From contig URBN01000003.1 of NCBI GenBank assembly GCA_900546145.1, forward strand, positions 62,001-126,000: 64,000 nucleotides of DNA. Direction: 5' to 3'. How positions within the stretch are numbered: the first letter of the stretch is position 1; every line of letters starts with the position of its first letter. The position numbers were made by a program, and so were the translations under genes. Below are positions 8,724-16,464 of this stretch, piece after piece. This stretch comes from an uncultured Desulfovibrio sp. (GTDB lineage Bacteria; Desulfobacterota; Desulfovibrionia; Desulfovibrionales; Desulfovibrionaceae). Below the pieces are notes generated by a model, which worked only from the letters and a program-made list of their open reading frames with translations, was not told the DNA's origin and ran no database searches.

Positions 8724-9023
8724 ATGCCTATTTACGAATATCGCTGTCCTCACTGCAACAAGGTTTTTGAGGAATGGGTGCACCTCTCCGACGCCCAGTC
8801 CATGGTCCCCTGCCCCGACTGCGGGACGGAGTCACCGCGCATCATTTCGGAGACTTCCTTCGTCCTCAGGGGCGGCGGCTGGTACGTAACGGATTACGGC
8901 TACCGCAAGGGCATCAAGGACGAGGATTCCAAACCGACAACGGGAAGCACCTCCTCTTCCGCTCCGAAAGAGACAAAGGCCGCCCCCGCGGCAAAGCCTG
9001 CTGCCACGGCCGCAGGAAAGTAA
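8724..9023 (+). CDS. FmdB-type zinc ribbon protein
   Basis: A protein of 99 residues. The first 45 form a CxxC-x(n)-CxxC ribbon (YEYRCPHCNKVFE and VPCPDCGTES) that opens with the family hallmark MPIYEYRC. A short Gly/Ser/Ala/Lys-rich tail follows, probably disordered. FmdB-family proteins are small regulators or nucleic-acid-associated proteins of poorly defined role. The upstream ribosome site is weak. A clear terminator hairpin follows at 9036. Confidence 0.85.
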   Translation: MPIYEYRCPHCNKVFEEWVHLSDAQSMVPCPDCGTESPRIISETSFVLRGGGWYVTDYGYRKGIKDEDSKPTTGSTSSSAPKETKAAPAAKPAATAAGK

Positions 9024-9035
9024 ATCAGTCAGAAG

Positions 9036-9057
9036 AGGGCCTCATGGCCCTTTTTTT
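9036..9057 (+). terminator. Intrinsic terminator after the FmdB gene
   Basis: A 6-bp stem AGGGCC/GGCCCT with a TCAT loop is followed directly by a run of seven T. It lies 13 bases after the FmdB stop and ends transcription before purB-pyrE. Confidence 0.8.
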
Positions 9058-9119
9058 ATACGTAGAGTTTCAAGACGCACGGTCAGGGGGTCCTCTCCTG
9101 TCCATGGAGGAAAGCAACC

Positions 9120-11009
9120 ATGATTGAACGTTACACCCGGCCCGAAATGGGACAGATCTGGACGCTCGAAAACCGCTACAAGGCATGGCTCAGGGTCGAA
9201 CTGGCCGTCTGCGAGGCCTGGTGCCAGGAAGGAAAGGTTCCCGCCGAAGCGCTGGCCAATATCAAGGCCAAAGCCGCCATCGATGTGGACCGCATCCTGA
9301 CCATTGAGGAAACGACCCGCCACGACGTCATCGCCTTTCTGACCTCTCTGGAAGAGAAGATCGGTCCGGACGCCCGCTTCATCCATCTCGGCTGCACCTC
9401 CTCGGACATCGTTGACACGGCCGGCGCCCTGCTTCTGGTGCAGTCCGGCAGGCTCATCCTCCAGGATCTCGACGCGCTTCTCGAGACCCTCAAATCCATG
9501 GCCTTCAAATACAAGGGCGCCCTGTGCATCGGCCGCTCCCACGGCGTGCACGCCGAGCCCACCAGCTTCGGCCTCAAAATGACCGGCTTCTACGCCGAGT
9601 TCGTGCGCCACCGCGCCCGCATCGCCGATGCCATCGAAGACATCCGCGTGGGCAAGATTTCCGGCGCCGTGGGCACCTACACCATCGTCTCCCCGTCCAT
9701 TGAAAAGAAGGCTCTGGACATCCTCGGCCTCAAGGTCGATCCTCACTCGACCCAGATTGTGCAGCGCGACCGCTACGCCCATTTCTTCTCCGCCATCGCC
9801 ATCATGGCCGGCGGCATCGAGCGCCTGTGCGTCGAGCTCAGGCACCTGCAGCGCACCGAGGTGCTTGAAGTGGAGGAGGGCTTCGCCAAGGGCCAGAAGG
9901 GCTCCTCGGCCATGCCCCACAAGAAAAACCCCATTTCCGCCGAGAACCTCTGCGGCCTCTCCCGTGTTATGCGTTCCAATTCCCTGGCCGCTCTTGAAGA
10001 TCAGGCTCTCTGGCACGAGCGCGATATCAGCCACTCCTCGGTGGAACGCATCATCATGCCCGATTCCACCATTCTGGCCGACTACGCCCTGAACAGGCTG
10101 CGCCGCCTGCTCGCCAACCTCGTGGTTCACGAAGACCGCATGCTCGAGAACATGGACCGCTCCTACGGGCTCTACTTCTCCCAGCGCGTGCTCACCGCTC
10201 TCATCGAGGCCAACCACCCCCGCCAGAAATCCTACGAAGCCGTGCAGCGCCTGGCCATGCAGAGCTGGACTGAACGCCGTTCTTTCCCCGAACTCGTGAA
10301 AGCAGACAGCCAGATCGTGGGCATTCTCGGGAAAGAGGCGCTCGACAAGCTCTTCGACCCCATGTTCTACCTGCACCATGAAGATGACATTTACCGCCGT
10401 GTCTTCGGCACGGTTTCCGGAGACGCATCCATGAATATCGAATACAAGCGCCGCCTGGCCCGCCTGCTCGTCGCTAAATCCTACAGGGAAGGCGACTTCC
10501 TGCTGGCCTCCGGCCGTCACAGCGACTACTACTTTGACTGCCGCGTCACGGCCCTTCATGCCGAAGGCGCCTGGCTCATCGGCAACCTCTTCTTCGAGAT
10601 GATCAAGGGCATGATCGACGCCGGCACCCCGGTGAAGGGCATCGGCGGTATGACCATGGGCGCCGATCCCCTGGTTTCCGCCACGACGTTCATCTCCCAG
10701 GAAAAAGGCCTGCCCCTCAACGGCCTGCTCGTGCGCAAGGAAGCCAAAGGTCACGGCACCAACCAGTTTGTGGAAGGCATGGGCAACTTTGACAAGGGTG
10801 ACCCGGTCGTCGTTGTCGAGGACGTAGTGACCACGGGCGGCTCCCTCCTCAAGGCCTGCCAGCGTATCGAGGCCGCGGGCCTGAAAATCGTAGGCGTCTG
10901 CTCCATCCTCGACCGTGAGGAAGGCGGCAGGGAAAAGCTTAAGGAAGCCGGCTACGAACTGAAGGCCATCTTCACCCGCAGGGAACTCCTCGAACACGCC
11001 AAGGACTAA
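9120..11009 (+). CDS. purB-pyrE: Fused adenylosuccinate lyase - orotate phosphoribosyltransferase
   Basis: One uninterrupted reading frame of 629 residues carries two enzymes. Residues 1 to about 430 are adenylosuccinate lyase (purine pathway), with the signature GSSAMPHKKNP and RSHGVHAEPT. After a linker of about 7 residues, residues 438-629 are orotate phosphoribosyltransferase (pyrimidine pathway), with FLLASGRHSDYYFD and the PRPP loop VVVVEDVVTTGGS. The second part opens with Met438, where a free PyrE would start. GGAGG sits 9 bases before the first ATG. The fusion couples purine and pyrimidine synthesis and is unusual. An assembly indel is unlikely because both domains keep full motifs in one frame. 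Confidence 0.9.
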   Translation: MIERYTRPEMGQIWTLENRYKAWLRVELAVCEAWCQEGKVPAEALANIKAKAAIDVDRILTIEETTRHDVIAFLTSLEEKIGPDARFIHLGCTSSDIVDTAGALLLVQSGRLILQDLDALLETLKSMAFKYKGALCIGRSHGVHAEPTSFGLKMTGFYAEFVRHRARIADAIEDIRVGKISGAVGTYTIVSPSIEKKALDILGLKVDPHSTQIVQRDRYAHFFSAIAIMAGGIERLCVELRHLQRTEVLEVEEGFAKGQKGSSAMPHKKNPISAENLCGLSRVMRSNSLAALEDQALWHERDISHSSVERIIMPDSTILADYALNRLRRLLANLVVHEDRMLENMDRSYGLYFSQRVLTALIEANHPRQKSYEAVQRLAMQSWTERRSFPELVKADSQIVGILGKEALDKLFDPMFYLHHEDDIYRRVFGTVSGDASMNIEYKRRLARLLVAKSYREGDFLLASGRHSDYYFDCRVTALHAEGAWLIGNLFFEMIKGMIDAGTPVKGIGGMTMGADPLVSATTFISQEKGLPLNGLLVRKEAKGHGTNQFVEGMGNFDKGDPVVVVEDVVTTGGSLLKACQRIEAAGLKIVGVCSILDREEGGREKLKEAGYELKAIFTRRELLEHAKD

Positions 11010-11033
11010 CCGGCCCGTCAGAATACGTTTTCA

Positions 11034-11065
11034 GGCCTCCTGCCCGTCAGGGCAGGAGGCCTTTT
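11034..11065 (+). terminator. Strong intrinsic terminator after purB-pyrE
   Basis: A perfect 12-bp stem GGCCTCCTGCCC/GGGCAGGAGGCC with a GTCA loop is followed by TTTTC. It is placed 25 bases after the stop. Confidence 0.88.
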
Positions 11066-11082
11066 CTTTATGGAAGGAAAAT

Positions 11083-11868
11083 ATGCCGGAAATCATTCTC
11101 GGAGATCTGAAACTCCACTACACCGAGGCCGGACACGGCAGCCCGCTCCTGCTCCTGCACGGCAGCTTTTCCACGGGTGACGATGCTTTTGGGGAAATAC
11201 GGCCTCTTCTGGCTGCGCACTTTCACGTCCTGTGCCCTGACATGCGCGGACACGGCGCCACACGCGCAGTCCCGTACGGCTGGACAGTCCCGCAGCTTGC
11301 CAGAGATATGCTGGCTTTTCTCGGTGCTCTCGGCATCAGCCGGGCATCCGTAGCCGGGCACAGCATGGGAGGAGACGTGGCCATGTACATGGCCGTTCTC
11401 AGTCACTGCAGCGTTGAAAAGCTTGTCTCCATCGGATCCGCCGGGATTCCGGGGCCGTCCGTTTCGCGCTTTGTGCAGCGCTTTTCTCCCGAAGTCCATC
11501 CGGAAAAGGCTTTTCCTCGTTTCGTACAGGCCATAAAGGAAAAGCACATGCCGGCCCACGGAGGCGACTGGCGGACTTTCGCGCGCACGAGCATCGAAAA
11601 CTGCTGCCTCTACCCGCAGTTTTCTGAAGATGATTTCCGCAGTCTTGATATGCCTTTTCTGCTCCTCTACGGCTCCCGTGACAGGCTGACACCGCCGGAA
11701 GACAGGGAAAAACTTCAGTCCCTGTGCCCCCGCTTCACGCAGCACGCCGTGCCGGGTGCGGGACACGCCCCCCAGTGCGGCGCCACCATGCCGTACACGG
11801 CCGGTGTCCTTCTTGACTTTCTGGGAAACGGCCGCCTCTCTGAAAAACAGGTCCTTCACGCGGAATAA
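11083..11868 (+). CDS. Alpha/beta-hydrolase fold protein
   Basis: A protein of 261 residues. The nucleophile elbow GHSMGG, an oxyanion HG pair in LLLHGSFS, the acid Asp in YGSRDRLTP and the final His in GAGHAPQ give a complete Ser-Asp-His triad. There is no signal peptide, so it is cytoplasmic. The substrate cannot be told from sequence; related enzymes act on esters, lactones or cleavage products of ring fission. The ATG is 18 bases after a terminator, with AAGGAAAA as ribosome site. A long hairpin follows about 60 bases downstream. Confidence 0.85.
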   Translation: MPEIILGDLKLHYTEAGHGSPLLLLHGSFSTGDDAFGEIRPLLAAHFHVLCPDMRGHGATRAVPYGWTVPQLARDMLAFLGALGISRASVAGHSMGGDVAMYMAVLSHCSVEKLVSIGSAGIPGPSVSRFVQRFSPEVHPEKAFPRFVQAIKEKHMPAHGGDWRTFARTSIENCCLYPQFSEDDFRSLDMPFLLLYGSRDRLTPPEDREKLQSLCPRFTQHAVPGAGHAPQCGATMPYTAGVLLDFLGNGRLSEKQVLHAE

Positions 11869-11880
11869 TCCGTCTGTAAT

Positions 11881-11890
11881 ACAATTTTGT
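11881..11890 (+). repeat. ACAATTTTGT element, copy 1 (upstream of sigma-54 promoter)
   Basis: The decamer ACAATTTTGT lies just after the hydrolase gene. Its exact reverse complement occurs at 12017-12026. Each copy is close to a dyad (ACAA and TTGT arms). The pair lies about 250 and 115 bases before the predicted transcription start, distances usual for enhancer-binding-protein sites. A regulatory role is inferred. Confidence 0.35.
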
Positions 11891-11926
11891 TATTTATATC
11901 TCCGTGAAAGGAAAGTGTTTCACTGC

Positions 11927-11984
11927 AAAAAAGAACCATCCTGCCCTGTCATGAACGTCGGGAAAAATCTGTTGGTTCTTTTTT
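11927..11984 (+). terminator. Long inverted repeat ending in a T run
   Basis: Two perfect 12-base arms, AAAAAAGAACCA (11927-11938) and TGGTTCTTTTTT (11973-11984), enclose 34 bases. The right arm ends in six T, so it could terminate the hydrolase transcript. It also sits between the two ACAATTTTGT elements upstream of the ABC operon and might instead be part of its control region. Confidence 0.5.
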
Positions 11985-12016
11985 GTTATCACCTTCACAA
12001 AGATCCTTATTTTGAT

Positions 12017-12026
12017 ACAAAATTGT
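12017..12026 (-). repeat. ACAATTTTGT element, copy 2 (inverted)
   Basis: Read on the minus strand this is the same decamer as at 11881-11890. The centre lies about 85-90 bases upstream of the -24 box of the sigma-54 type promoter. Binding by an activator is inferred. Confidence 0.35.
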
Positions 12027-12105
12027 CTTTATAAAAACAGCTTACGGAACGGCCTCATTTTTTTAAAATTTATAACTCATTGAAATAACAGGAAAAGTAT
12101 ATTTC

Positions 12106-12121
12106 TGGCACGCTTCTGGCA
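12106..12121 (+). promoter_or_regulatory. Sigma-54 (RpoN) type -24/-12 promoter
   Basis: The sequence TGGCACGCTTCTGGCA matches the consensus TGGCACG-N4-TTGCW at 11 of 12 fixed positions; the only change is G for T at the second base of the -12 block. Spacing between the GG and GC elements is exact. It lies 54 bases upstream of the binding-protein start codon, which has its own AGGAGG. A sigma-54 promoter implies control by an enhancer-binding protein, often linked to nitrogen status, and fits the nitrogen-scavenging genes downstream. Confidence 0.72.
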
Positions 12122-12174
12122 ATTCCTTCTGTAACAACGCCCCATTCTGACAGCGGGCAATCAGGAGGAAAACC

Positions 12175-12986
12175 ATGAAATTTACCAGAATGCTCTCTGC
12201 TCTCTTTATAGCCGCTTCCCTGGTTCTCGGCATGAATTCCACAGCCAGCGCCGACCAGCTGCAGGACATCAAGGCCCGCGGCACCCTGCGCGTGGCCATC
12301 CCCCAGGACTATCCGCCCTTCGGCTTCATGGGCCCCGATAAGAAACTCAAAGGGTACGACATCGAGATGGCTGGCATCGTGGCCAAGTCGCTCGGCGTGA
12401 AGTGCGAACTCGTCCCCGTCACCGGAGCCAACCGCATTCCCTTCCTGCTTTCCAACAGAGCCGACATCGTCATTTCCACACTGGGCAAAACCAAGGAACG
12501 CCAGAAGGTCATTGACTTCTCCATCGCCTATGCAGCCACGTATTCCGGCGTTTTCGGCCCGGAAAAAAAAACGTCACTAAGCCCGAAGATCTCAAGGGAC
12601 ACACCATCAGCGTGACCAGGGGCTGCATTGAGGATCAGCTCATTTCCAAGGTTCTGCCCCAGGGTGCCGTGCTCAAGCGCTACGAGGACAACAACACCAC
12701 AAGCCAGGCCTATCTTTCCGGCCAGACCGACTTCATCTGCACGCTCAACTTCGTGGCCGGAGCGCTGAAGGGACGCATGAAGAACGACCGCGCGCCCGTC
12801 AGCAAGTTCAGCCTGCGCAACTCGCCTGACTTCATCGGCCTGCGCCAGAACGAACCAGCCCTCAAAGATGCCGTCAACAAGGCCATCACCACGGCTTTCC
12901 AGGACGGCACGCTTGACGCCCTCTCCCAGAAATATCTCGGCAGCCCTGCCCCCAAGGATCTCATCACGCAGGAGCCCGGCGAATAA
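12175..12986 (+). pseudogene. Polar amino-acid-type ABC transporter binding protein, frameshifted at an A9 tract
   Basis: The first 146-residue frame has a signal peptide ending ASA and the solute-binding fold up to VFGPEKK, then runs into TGA at 12613. The rest of the protein continues in the -1 frame (NVTKPEDLKGHTISVTRG and on to 12986). The change falls in nine consecutive A (12563-12571). Ten A, or a -1 slip on A AAA AAA, would restore a normal protein of about 270 residues. Both halves retain family sequence and the operon downstream is intact. The break may be a true mutation, a homopolymer read error, or a slippage site that makes full-length and short products. The family binds polar amino acids or ureides. 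Confidence 0.8.
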
Positions 12987-13061
12987 CTTTCTCTCCGTTT
13001 TCCCCGGCGCGGCCTCCTTCAAAGGAGCCGCGCTGGCGCACAGCCTCGTCAGGGAGCTGAC

Positions 13062-13730
13062 ATGCACTACACACTGAATTTCGGAGACCTGCTTCCGTAT
13101 GCCCAGTTCTTCACCGACGGACTGGCCCTGACGGCCAAAATAGCCCTCATCGTCACCATTTTCGGCACACTTCTCGGCATACTCGGTGCTGTCGTGCGCA
13201 ACAGTCCGAAGCATGGCGTTCTGTACCACCTCTGGACAGGCTACGTCGAACTTATCCGCAATACGCCCTTTATCATCCAGCTCTTTTTCATCTTCTTCGG
13301 ACTGCCCCAGCTCGGACTTCACTTTTCCGCTGATTCCGCCGCGGTTCTGGCCCTGATCATCAATCTTGGCGCCTACAACACGGAAATCGTGCGGGCGGGC
13401 CTGGCCGTGACGAGTCCCGGCCAGTGGGAGGCAGCGCGCTGCCTCGGGCTCACCCGGAGGCAGACCTACATTCATGTGGTCCTTCCTCCGGCCATCCGCA
13501 AGATTTATCCGGCCCTCGTGGGCCAGTGCGTCCTGGTCATGCTGGGCTCGGCCGTCATCTCCCAGATTTCCTGCGAGGATCTCACGTACGCGGCGAGCTA
13601 TGTACAGTCGGTCACCTTCCGCTCCTTCGAGTGCTACATCGTCTCGACCGTACTCTACCTGCTTCTGGCTCTCTTCATGAAGCATGTCCTGCTCGCGCTC
13701 TCCAGGCTCTGGTTCAGGGGAGACATCTAA
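13062..13730 (+). CDS. Polar amino-acid-type ABC transporter permease 1
   Basis: An inner-membrane protein of 222 residues in the HisM/GlnP family, with about five hydrophobic segments. The EAA-type cytoplasmic loop is WEAARCLGLTRRQTY, and VELIRNTPFIIQLFF is the other family block. It follows the binding-protein gene and precedes a second permease with a TAATG overlap at 13728-13732, so the two form a heterodimer. Substrate specificity cannot be read from the permease; the genes further down suggest a ureide or carbamoyl compound. Confidence 0.9.
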   Translation: MHYTLNFGDLLPYAQFFTDGLALTAKIALIVTIFGTLLGILGAVVRNSPKHGVLYHLWTGYVELIRNTPFIIQLFFIFFGLPQLGLHFSADSAAVLALIINLGAYNTEIVRAGLAVTSPGQWEAARCLGLTRRQTYIHVVLPPAIRKIYPALVGQCVLVMLGSAVISQISCEDLTYAASYVQSVTFRSFECYIVSTVLYLLLALFMKHVLLALSRLWFRGDI

Positions 13731-14371
13731 TGGACGAATTCACCAACTGGGACATCATCAGCAGCCTGCTCCTCGCCATGCGCTGGACTGTCCTGCTCTC
13801 CCTCATCGCCTTCGCGGGCGGAACGCTCATCACCATTGTTCTGCTCCTGCTCCGCCTCACCTGCGGAAAAACGGTCAACCTTCTCGTTTCCGCGCACGTG
13901 AATCTTTTCCAGGGCACGCCGCTCCTTATGCAGCTCTTCCTCGTCTTCTTCACTTTCCCGCTTCTGGGTGTCGAAGTCAGTCCCTGGACCGCAGCCGGCG
14001 TCTGCCTGACTCTCTACGCTTCGGCCTATCTTATCGATATCTGGTACAGCGCCGTGCAGTCCCTGCCCAGAGGCCAGTGGGAAGCCTGCCGCGTTCTCGG
14101 ACTGAGCTTCACCCAGACACTGGTGCACGTCATCGCGCCCCAGACCATCCGCATAGCCACGCCGCCCACTGTGGGGTTCTGCGTTCAGCTTATCAAGGGC
14201 ACGGCCCTGACTTCCATCATCGGCTTCGAGGAAATGACCAAGGCCGCCACCATGCTTACCAACGCCACGTTCCAGCCCTTCAAAATCTACGGTCTTGTGG
14301 CGCTCGGCTATTTTCTCCTCTGCTACCCGCTCTCCGTCTGTGCGCGCCGTCTCGAAAGGACCATGCAATGA
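13730..14371 (+). CDS. Polar amino-acid-type ABC transporter permease 2
   Basis: An inner-membrane protein of 213 residues, homologous to permease 1. The coupling loop is WEACRVLGLSFTQTL and the family block is NLFQGTPLLMQLFLVFF. Its start overlaps the upstream stop (TAATG) and its stop overlaps the ATPase start (ATGA), so three genes are read as one unit. It probably forms the membrane channel with permease 1. Confidence 0.9.
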   Translation: MDEFTNWDIISSLLLAMRWTVLLSLIAFAGGTLITIVLLLLRLTCGKTVNLLVSAHVNLFQGTPLLMQLFLVFFTFPLLGVEVSPWTAAGVCLTLYASAYLIDIWYSAVQSLPRGQWEACRVLGLSFTQTLVHVIAPQTIRIATPPTVGFCVQLIKGTALTSIIGFEEMTKAATMLTNATFQPFKIYGLVALGYFLLCYPLSVCARRLERTMQ

Positions 14372-15126
14372 GTATCAACAGAAATGAAACCATCCTGGGC
14401 ATAACCGGCCTGCAGAAATATTACGGCAAAAACCACGTTCTCAAGGGCATTGATCTGAACATCCACAGGGGCGAGGTCGTGGCCATCATCGGGCAGTCCG
14501 GATCTGGCAAGTCAACGCTCCTGCGCTGCATGAACGGCCTCGAGGAGTACCAGGAGGGGCAGATTATCTACAACGGAGAACTGACCATCACCTCGGATCC
14601 CGCCGAAGCCCAGGAAATCAGCCGCAGCATCGGCATGATTTTCCAGCAGTTCAATCTCTTTCCACATCTCACAGCCATACAGAACGTCATGCTGGCGCCC
14701 CAGCTCGTGCTCGGCCTCAGCATCATGGAGAGTCACATCCTGGCTGAGCAGATGCTCATCAAGGTCGGGCTCGGAGACCGCTGCGACTTCTACCCCTCGG
14801 GCCTTTCCGGCGGACAGCAGCAGCGCGTGGCCATAGCCAGGGCCCTGGCCATGTATCCCAAGGTTCTGCTCTGCGACGAAATCACCTCAGCCCTCGATCC
14901 CGAACTCGTCGGCGAAGTGCTCAAGGTCATCGCCGAGCTGGCAAAAGAAGGGCTCACCATCGTGCTGGTCACCCATGAAATGGCCTTCGCCCGCGACGTG
15001 GCCGACAGGGTCGTGTTCATGTACCAGGGCAAAATCCACGAAGAAGGGCCTGCCAGAGAAATTTTCGCCCATCCCAAAACCCCGGAGCTCACGCAGTTCA
15101 TCTCCCGCGTGCGCTCCGGCCTCTAA
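14368..15126 (+). CDS. Polar amino-acid-type ABC transporter ATPase
   Basis: An ATPase of 252 residues in the GlnQ/HisP family. Walker A is GQSGSGKST, the Q loop is in GMIFQQFNLFPH, the signature is LSGGQQQRVAIARAL, Walker B is LLCDEITSALDPE, and the switch His is in VTHEM. All catalytic parts are intact. It starts inside the permease stop, so it is translationally coupled. It powers import of the substrate delivered by the frameshifted binding protein. Confidence 0.93.
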   Translation: MSINRNETILGITGLQKYYGKNHVLKGIDLNIHRGEVVAIIGQSGSGKSTLLRCMNGLEEYQEGQIIYNGELTITSDPAEAQEISRSIGMIFQQFNLFPHLTAIQNVMLAPQLVLGLSIMESHILAEQMLIKVGLGDRCDFYPSGLSGGQQQRVAIARALAMYPKVLLCDEITSALDPELVGEVLKVIAELAKEGLTIVLVTHEMAFARDVADRVVFMYQGKIHEEGPAREIFAHPKTPELTQFISRVRSGL

Positions 15127-15173
15127 CCCTGACGCGCAGGGACGCGCCGGACATCACGAAAGAAGGCAGAATC

Positions 15174-16427
15174 ATGTTCGATATCAGCAGATACGATCAG
15201 ATAAATCCCCCGGCCAGGCTTCTCATGGGTCCGGGGCCCATCAACGCTGACCCGAGGGTTCTCAGAGCCATGAGCGCCCAGCTCGTGGGGCAGTACGACC
15301 CCGTCATGACCGGATACATGAACGAAACCATGGCCCTCTACAGGGAAGTCTTCCAGACAAAGAACGAGCAGACCTTCCTCGTGGACGGCACGTCACGCGC
15401 CGGCATCGAATCCGTCCTCGTCTCGGCCATACGCCCCGGGGATCCCGTTCTGGTCACGGTAGCCGGCCGTTTCGGCCTGCTCCTCTGCGAAATCGCACGC
15501 CGCTGCGGAGCCGAACTTCACGTCATCGAAAAGCCCTGGGGTGAGGTTTTCACACCAGAAGAAGTGGAAGAAGCCATCAGAAAAATCCGGCCGCGCATGC
15601 TCCTCACCGTGCACGGCGATACTTCCACCACCATTGCCCAGCCGCTGGAAGGCCTGGGTGAAATCTGCCACCGCTACGGCGTGCTTTTCTACACGGATGC
15701 TACGGCCACCCTTGGAGGAAATACCCTGAAAACCGACGAATGGGGGCTCGACGCCGTGACAGCCGGTCTTCAGAAATGCATGGCCGGCTCGGCCGGCACC
15801 TCGCCCGTGACCCTGAGCCCCGCCTTCGTGGACGCCTGCCGCAGACGCCAGCATGTGGAGGAAGGCGTACGCGATGCCCATCACGTCACGGGTCCAGATC
15901 CCGTCATCGGTTCCAACTATTTCGATATCTGCATGCTCATGGATTACTGGGGACCAGAACGCCTCAATCACCACACCGAGGCTACCACGGCCCTTTACGG
16001 CGCCCGTGAATGCGCCCGCATACTCTGCCAGGAAGGCGTTGACAGGGCCGTCGCCAGACACAGGCTGCACGGCGACGCCATGCTGGCCGGTATCACGGCT
16101 ATGGGACTCAACCCCTTTGGTGACATCCGCCACAAGATGAACAACGTCCTCGGCGTCGTCATTCCCGAAGGCATTGACGGCGAAAAGGTGCGCGCCATGC
16201 TGCTGGCCGATTTCGGCATCGAAATCGGATCCTCCTTCGGTCCCCTCAAAGGCCGCATCTGGCGCATCGGCACCATGGGCTACAACGCCCGCAGAGACTG
16301 CGTGCTGCTCACTCTGGCGGCCCTCGAAGCCGTCCTGAGCCGCCTCGGCATGAAACTCCCCCACGGCGCCGCCCTCAGCGCCGCCTGGGACTGGTACGAC
16401 AGCCACGAACAGGCATCCCGCCCGTAA
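15174..16427 (+). CDS. PucG-like (S)-ureidoglycine-glyoxylate aminotransferase family protein
   Basis: A class V PLP aminotransferase of 417 residues in the serine-glyoxylate family. The opening LLMGPGPINADPRVL is the family hallmark, and Lys201 in GLQKCMAGSAGTSP is the Schiff-base lysine. The LQKC followed by small residues resembles PucG rather than serine-glyoxylate aminotransferases. PucG moves the amino group of ureidoglycine to glyoxylate, giving oxalurate and glycine. The next gene is an allantoate-amidohydrolase-type enzyme that would supply ureidoglycine, and a ureide transporter precedes it, which supports this reading. Serine- or alanine-glyoxylate transamination is the alternative. 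Confidence 0.75.
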   Translation: MFDISRYDQINPPARLLMGPGPINADPRVLRAMSAQLVGQYDPVMTGYMNETMALYREVFQTKNEQTFLVDGTSRAGIESVLVSAIRPGDPVLVTVAGRFGLLLCEIARRCGAELHVIEKPWGEVFTPEEVEEAIRKIRPRMLLTVHGDTSTTIAQPLEGLGEICHRYGVLFYTDATATLGGNTLKTDEWGLDAVTAGLQKCMAGSAGTSPVTLSPAFVDACRRRQHVEEGVRDAHHVTGPDPVIGSNYFDICMLMDYWGPERLNHHTEATTALYGARECARILCQEGVDRAVARHRLHGDAMLAGITAMGLNPFGDIRHKMNNVLGVVIPEGIDGEKVRAMLLADFGIEIGSSFGPLKGRIWRIGTMGYNARRDCVLLTLAALEAVLSRLGMKLPHGAALSAAWDWYDSHEQASRP

Positions 16428-16464
16428 GAACAAACCCGGCCGCTTTCCGGCCGGGGAGGCGATT

